From Verrucomicrobiales bacterium (GTDB lineage: Bacteria; Verrucomicrobiota; Verrucomicrobiae; Limisphaerales; UBA9464), in contig SXXZ01000195.1 of the NCBI GenBank assembly GCA_005789375.1, positions 1 through 9,676 on the forward strand: 9,676 nucleotides of DNA, written 5' to 3'. A program made the position numbers and the translations under genes. The notes under the pieces were generated by a model, which worked only from the letters and a program-made list of their open reading frames with translations, was not told the origin of the DNA and searched no databases. Below are positions 6,678 to 9,676 of the stretch, piece after piece. Positions within the stretch are counted from its first letter, which is position 1, and every line of letters begins with the position of its first letter.

Positions 6678-8315
6678 ATGAGGATCGCCCTCGCTCAGTT
6701 AAACACCACCGTCGGGGACATCGCCGGCAACGAGGGGCTTGTCTTGGAGGCCTATCGCCGCGGCGTTGAAGCCCAGGTGGAGTTGGTATTGACTCCCGAA
6801 TTGTCCCTCACGGGCTATCCGCCCCGGGACTTGCTCCTGAGGGAATCCTTTATCCGGGCCAATCAAGCGGCCCTCGAACGGTTGGCAGCGGCCGTGGGTG
6901 AAGTGGGCTTGATTGTTGGATTTGTCGGTGAGAATCCGGTTCGGCCTGGACGTCTGCTCACGAATGCGGCGGCGCTGCTGCACCGGGGTCGCGTGGTGGC
7001 GATCCGAACCAAGACGCTGCTGCCGACTTATGATGTCTTCGACGAAGATCGCTACTTCGAGCCCGCCTCCGAGAATGCGGTGATCCACTGGGAGGGGCGT
7101 CGGTTGGGTTTGACCATCTGCGAAGACATTTGGAATGACGCCGAATTTGGGGTCCAGCGACGTTACCGTCCAGATCCCGCCGCCGCGCTGGTCGCTTCGG
7201 GTGCCCAGATTCTCATCAACCTGAGCGCCTCGCCTTGGCAACTCGGTAAGGAGCAGCGTCGCAGTGCCCTGCTGCGTTCTCTGGCTCGTCGTCATCAAGT
7301 GCCCGTGGTCTATTGCAACTTGGTCGGTGGCAACGACGAGCTGGTCTTCGATGGGCGCAGCTTGGCTTTCAATTCAGCGGGCGGGTGTCTCGGCGAGGCA
7401 GCTCACTTCTCCTCGGATTTTCTGGTCGTGGACACCGAGGCGGCGGGCGATCGCCCCTTGGCCCCTTTGGCCGACGAGGCTCTGTTGCACGATGCTTTGG
7501 TGCTGGGCATGCGCGATTATGTTGGCAAATGCGGTTTCCGCTCGGTGGTCCTGGGGCTGTCGGGAGGCATTGATTCCGCCCTAGTCGCCGCCTTGGCTGT
7601 AGACGCACTCGGTGCGGAGAATGTCCGGGGGCTGGCCTTGCCCACCCAATTCTCCAGTGCCGGAAGCATCGACGATGCCCGCTCTTTGGCTGAGAACTTG
7701 GGGATCCGTTTCGACGTGGTGCCCATCCAAGGCTCCTTCGAGGCCCTGAAGCGCCAAATGGAGCCGCTCTTCGAAGGTCGCCCGGAAGACACAGCCGAAG
7801 AGAATCTGCAGGCGCGGCTTCGCGGGGTGACCCTCATGGCCATGTCCAACAAGTTTGGTTCGTTGCTCCTGACCACGGGCAACAAAAGCGAATTGGCCGT
7901 TGGCTATTGCACCCTCTACGGCGACATGTGCGGCGGGTTGGCCGTCATCAGTGATTTGCCCAAGACTTGGGTGTATCGGGTGTCTCGATGGATGAACCGG
8001 GATCGGGAAATCATTCCCAGTTCGTCGATCACCAAGGCGCCGAGTGCCGAACTCCGACCCAACCAGACGGACCAAGACAGCCTGCCTCCGTATGAGGTTT
8101 TAGATGCCATCCTCGAGGCCTATGTGGTGGAGGATCGCCCGGCGGCCGAGATCATCGCTACAGGCTTCAGCGAGGCAGATGTGCGTCGGGTGGTCCGACT
8201 CATCGATTTGTCGGAGTACAAGCGGCGTCAGGCGGCTCCAGGCCTTAAGGTTACTTCCCGCGCGTTCGGAGTTGGTCGGCGTCAACCTGTGGCTCAGCGC
8301 TGGCGCGAGATTTAA
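6678..8315 (+). CDS. nadE: glutamine-dependent NAD+ synthetase
   Basis: This 545-aa enzyme makes NAD+ from nicotinic acid adenine dinucleotide, ATP and glutamine, the last step of NAD biosynthesis in the cytoplasm. The N-terminal nitrilase-type glutaminase domain (about 1-260) shows its full triad: Glu41 in TPELSLTGYPPRDLLL, Lys112 in RTKTLLPTYD and Cys148 in LTICEDIWN. Ammonia released there is channelled to the C-terminal synthetase domain (about 270-545). That domain has the PP-loop SGGIDS at 295-300, TTGNKSE at 399-405, YGDMCGG at 414-420 and the conserved run from KAPSAELRPNQTDQD to SLP (453-470). All expected catalytic residues are present and the length is normal for the two-domain form. 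The ATG at 6678 begins RIALAQLN, the usual family start. No strong intrinsic terminator follows; a 4-bp hairpin at 8392-8403 with TTTT is weak. Confidence 0.98.
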   Translation: MRIALAQLNTTVGDIAGNEGLVLEAYRRGVEAQVELVLTPELSLTGYPPRDLLLRESFIRANQAALERLAAAVGEVGLIVGFVGENPVRPGRLLTNAAALLHRGRVVAIRTKTLLPTYDVFDEDRYFEPASENAVIHWEGRRLGLTICEDIWNDAEFGVQRRYRPDPAAALVASGAQILINLSASPWQLGKEQRRSALLRSLARRHQVPVVYCNLVGGNDELVFDGRSLAFNSAGGCLGEAAHFSSDFLVVDTEAAGDRPLAPLADEALLHDALVLGMRDYVGKCGFRSVVLGLSGGIDSALVAALAVDALGAENVRGLALPTQFSSAGSIDDARSLAENLGIRFDVVPIQGSFEALKRQMEPLFEGRPEDTAEENLQARLRGVTLMAMSNKFGSLLLTTGNKSELAVGYCTLYGDMCGGLAVISDLPKTWVYRVSRWMNRDREIIPSSSITKAPSAELRPNQTDQDSLPPYEVLDAILEAYVVEDRPAAEIIATGFSEADVRRVVRLIDLSEYKRRQAAPGLKVTSRAFGVGRRQPVAQRWREI

Positions 8316-8400
8316 GCACCTGCCAGGGCTCGATCCTTGGATGAGATATTTGGGCGCAGAGAGAGAGCGCTTTCCTAGTGGGTTTCTGCGTCAGAATACT

Positions 8401-8520
8401 CTGTTTTGAAATCATTTAGAGCCAACTCTGTGTGAAGTAATTACTAAAAATAGCTTTAGTTCTGTAATAATTGTATAAAATACAGTAAAAAATCGCTGTT
8501 TTTATTGCTAAGGGACTTCA
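8401..8520. promoter_or_regulatory. AT-rich control island upstream of the ECF sigma gene
   Basis: G+C counted by eye is 34 of 120 bases (about 28%), far below the surrounding GC-rich DNA. It holds a perfect 10-bp palindrome AGTAATTACT (8436-8445), an overlapping inverted pair ACTAAA/TTTAGT (8443-8448 and 8455-8460), and TGTAT-AAA-ATACA (8472-8484). TATAAA (8474-8479) is a reasonable -10 box for the gene at 8560, but no convincing -35 box is placed 16-18 bp before it. The stacked palindromes make operator sites plausible. The remaining parts of the 8316-8559 gap show only weak hairpins. Confidence 0.55.
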
Positions 8521-8559
8521 CGGCCGGGCGTTATCAGGGTGGAATAAGCCGTAACCGCC

Positions 8560-9144
8560 ATGAACCCGTCCAGCACCTCCAATCAGACCTATGAACGGGT
8601 TGAGTGGGTTCGGATGACCATGGAGCGTCATGAGGCGGAGTTAATACGGTACGCGCGATCGTTGGTGGGAGATTTGCCTTCGGCTGAAGACCTGGTCCAA
8701 GACGCTTTCTTCAAACTTTGCAAGCAGGAGCCCGAGTCGCTGCAAGGACGTTTGGTGCCGTGGTTGTTCACGGTGGTCCGCAATCAGGCCATGGACCAGC
8801 ATCGCCGCGAATCCCGCCGGCCTCGCGCCCCAGAGGCGGAGGCGTCCGAGTTGGCTGGTAACGCCCCGACGCCCTCCACTTCGGCTCAGGCGCGGGACGA
8901 TGTCCGCAACTTGATGACCCTGCTCACTACGTTGCCTCCCAATCAGCGGGAGGTGGTTCGCCTCAAGTTCCAAAATCAACTGAGCTACCGGGAGATTTCC
9001 CACCTGACCCGTTTGAGCGAGACCAACGTCGGGTTTCTCTTACACACCGCCCTGAAGACCTTGAGGCAGCGCTTTGAGCGTCTCGACGCCGGGCCGAGTG
9101 TTTCCCAGACCCGCTCCAACCGTCCCCCGTCATCCCCACAATGA
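8560..9144 (+). CDS. ECF-type RNA polymerase sigma factor
   Basis: The predicted 194-aa protein has the two-domain form of extracytoplasmic-function sigma factors, which direct RNA polymerase to a small set of promoters. Region 2 covers about 22-85: ELIRYARSLVGDLPSAEDLVQDAFFKL (27-53) is the core-binding and -10 element, with WLFTVVRNQAMDQHRRESR (68-86) next. An acidic and Ala/Pro-rich linker spans 88-112. Region 4 covers about 117-175, with LPPNQREVVRLKFQNQLSY (125-143) and then a helix-turn-helix (REISHLTRLSETNVGFLLHTALKTLRQ) that reads the -35 element. The last 20 residues are Ser/Pro-rich. ATG 8560 keeps an N-terminal extension of about 18 residues; Met19 or Met21 would also suit the family. 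AGGGTGG at 8536-8542 lies too far from 8560 to be decisive. The stop overlaps the next start by ATGA, indicating translational coupling. Confidence 0.93.
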   Translation: MNPSSTSNQTYERVEWVRMTMERHEAELIRYARSLVGDLPSAEDLVQDAFFKLCKQEPESLQGRLVPWLFTVVRNQAMDQHRRESRRPRAPEAEASELAGNAPTPSTSAQARDDVRNLMTLLTTLPPNQREVVRLKFQNQLSYREISHLTRLSETNVGFLLHTALKTLRQRFERLDAGPSVSQTRSNRPPSSPQ

Positions 9145-9676
9145 AAACCACCCCATCTCCTGCGGACTGGACGCCCGACTCCCCGGAGTTGACCGCCTTT
9201 GCTCTCAAAGATGGACCCTTTGATCCGTCGGTTCCCGGATGGGCCGAGCATCGGGCCGTCGCCGAACAGGTCGTCGCGCGCTCGGCTCCGCTGCGAGCCG
9301 AGATTGGCGAGATTCGGCGTGTGGCCGATGACATCGAGACGGACTTGACCCACGAGGCCATCCATCGCCTCAGCGCCGATCGTCGGAAGGCCGTCTTGGC
9401 CTATGCTGGCCAGTCCGGGCAGGGTCTTCCTGGCCGGTCCTCCGCAGAATTGTCTCCGGACACCGATTCGGGTTGGCACCGTTTTTGGTCGGTGCTCACC
9501 CGTCCGGCCATGGGATACAGTCTGGCCGCAGCCACTGCGTTGAGCATTGGTCTGGCCCTCTGGAATGCCTGGCCCTCGGGATCCGTGCCGTCCCCGGCGC
9601 TGGCCGTTCTTTCTGGGGGGTCGAATGCGCCCGCCGAAGTCTCTCCGTCAATAGTGGCAACGCAGGCAACGCAGGC
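9141..9676 (+). CDS. anti-sigma-like single-pass membrane protein, partial at window end
   Basis: The frame from ATG 9141 is open for 178 codons to the window edge, so the C-terminus is missing. The ATGA overlap with the sigma stop (9141-9144) points to coupled synthesis. The N-terminal part (about 14-90) contains SPELTAFALKDG, then an Ala/Glu/Arg-rich helix, SAPLRAEIGEIRRVADDIET, and an HRLSADRRKAV segment. This resembles the cytoplasmic N-terminal region of proteins paired with ECF sigma factors in PVC bacteria, some of which continue into a von Willebrand A domain (YfbK-like). No zinc-binding HxxxCxxC motif is seen. A hydrophobic segment at about 124-143 (MGYSLAAATALSIGLALWNA) is the likely membrane span; an Ala/Ser/Pro-rich linker follows. 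By position and layout it may bind the sigma factor or be controlled by it. The cut C-terminus prevents a firm family call. Confidence 0.7.
   Translation, partial: MKTTPSPADWTPDSPELTAFALKDGPFDPSVPGWAEHRAVAEQVVARSAPLRAEIGEIRRVADDIETDLTHEAIHRLSADRRKAVLAYAGQSGQGLPGRSSAELSPDTDSGWHRFWSVLTRPAMGYSLAAATALSIGLALWNAWPSGSVPSPALAVLSGGSNAPAEVSPSIVATQATQ
9657..9676 (+). repeat. 9-bp tandem repeat at the window edge, within a coding region
   Basis: GCAACGCAG is present twice in a row, with a further GC at the window end, encoding Ala-Thr-Gln repeated. It may continue beyond the window as a low-complexity linker after the membrane span. Confidence 0.5.

Noticed and set aside
6699..7298. Minus-strand open frame of 199 residues
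   Set aside because: It is antisense to the glutaminase domain of nadE, whose catalytic triad is intact on the plus strand.
8462..8485. LexA-like box (CTGT...ACAG)
   Set aside because: The gap between CTGT and ACAG is 16 bases rather than the 8 of the proteobacterial box, so the resemblance is probably chance in AT-rich DNA.
8985..9479. Minus-strand open frame of 164 residues
   Set aside because: It is antisense to the end of the sigma gene and the overlapping membrane protein gene, which are supported by motifs and the ATGA junction.

Overview
The window is GC-rich bacterial chromosome with densely packed genes on both strands. The likely source is a Verrucomicrobiota/PVC-type bacterium. 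This is an inference from family resemblance, not a database match. It rests on a Tat-exported Gfo/Idh/MocA oxidoreductase, a glycosyltransferase with an N-terminal GGMYCGNC motif, an ECF sigma factor overlapping an anti-sigma-like membrane protein gene, and intergenic palindromic repeats.

Layout: 1-432 (minus) is the N-terminal part of a Tat-secreted oxidoreductase, cut by the window edge. 722-2050 (plus) is trigger factor (tig), closed by a strong intrinsic terminator at 2095-2132. 2133-2503 holds no convincing gene but contains an imperfect long inverted repeat. 2504-3343 (minus) is a divergent GalU/RmlA-fold sugar-phosphate nucleotidyltransferase. It is transcribed away from a GT4 glycosyltransferase (3498-4835, plus), which is followed after 34 bp by a hotdog-fold acyl-CoA thioesterase (4870-5328). 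5402-5928 is a tandem array of palindromic modules (one diverged module plus three near-identical units of 128-129 bp). After it come a putative DUF192 lipoprotein (6030-6647) and, 30 bp on, glutamine-dependent NAD+ synthetase (nadE, 6678-8315). A very AT-rich 120-bp island with stacked short palindromes (8401-8520) precedes an ECF-type sigma factor (8560-9144). The sigma stop overlaps the start of a membrane protein gene (9141 to window end) by ATGA.

How the genes work together: tig and nadE are housekeeping genes (nascent-chain folding and NAD biosynthesis). The divergent nucleotidyltransferase and glycosyltransferase could act in one glycan or nucleotide-sugar process, but the sequence does not say which glycan. 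The sigma factor and the overlapping gene look like a coupled regulator and membrane-bound partner.

Most notable for follow-up: the palindromic array, which shows paired changes in a hairpin stem; the nucleotidyltransferase with an eroded active-site signature; the CxxC-bearing glycosyltransferase; and the AT-rich control island before the sigma operon. No tRNA, rRNA, CRISPR array, insertion sequence or defence system was seen.
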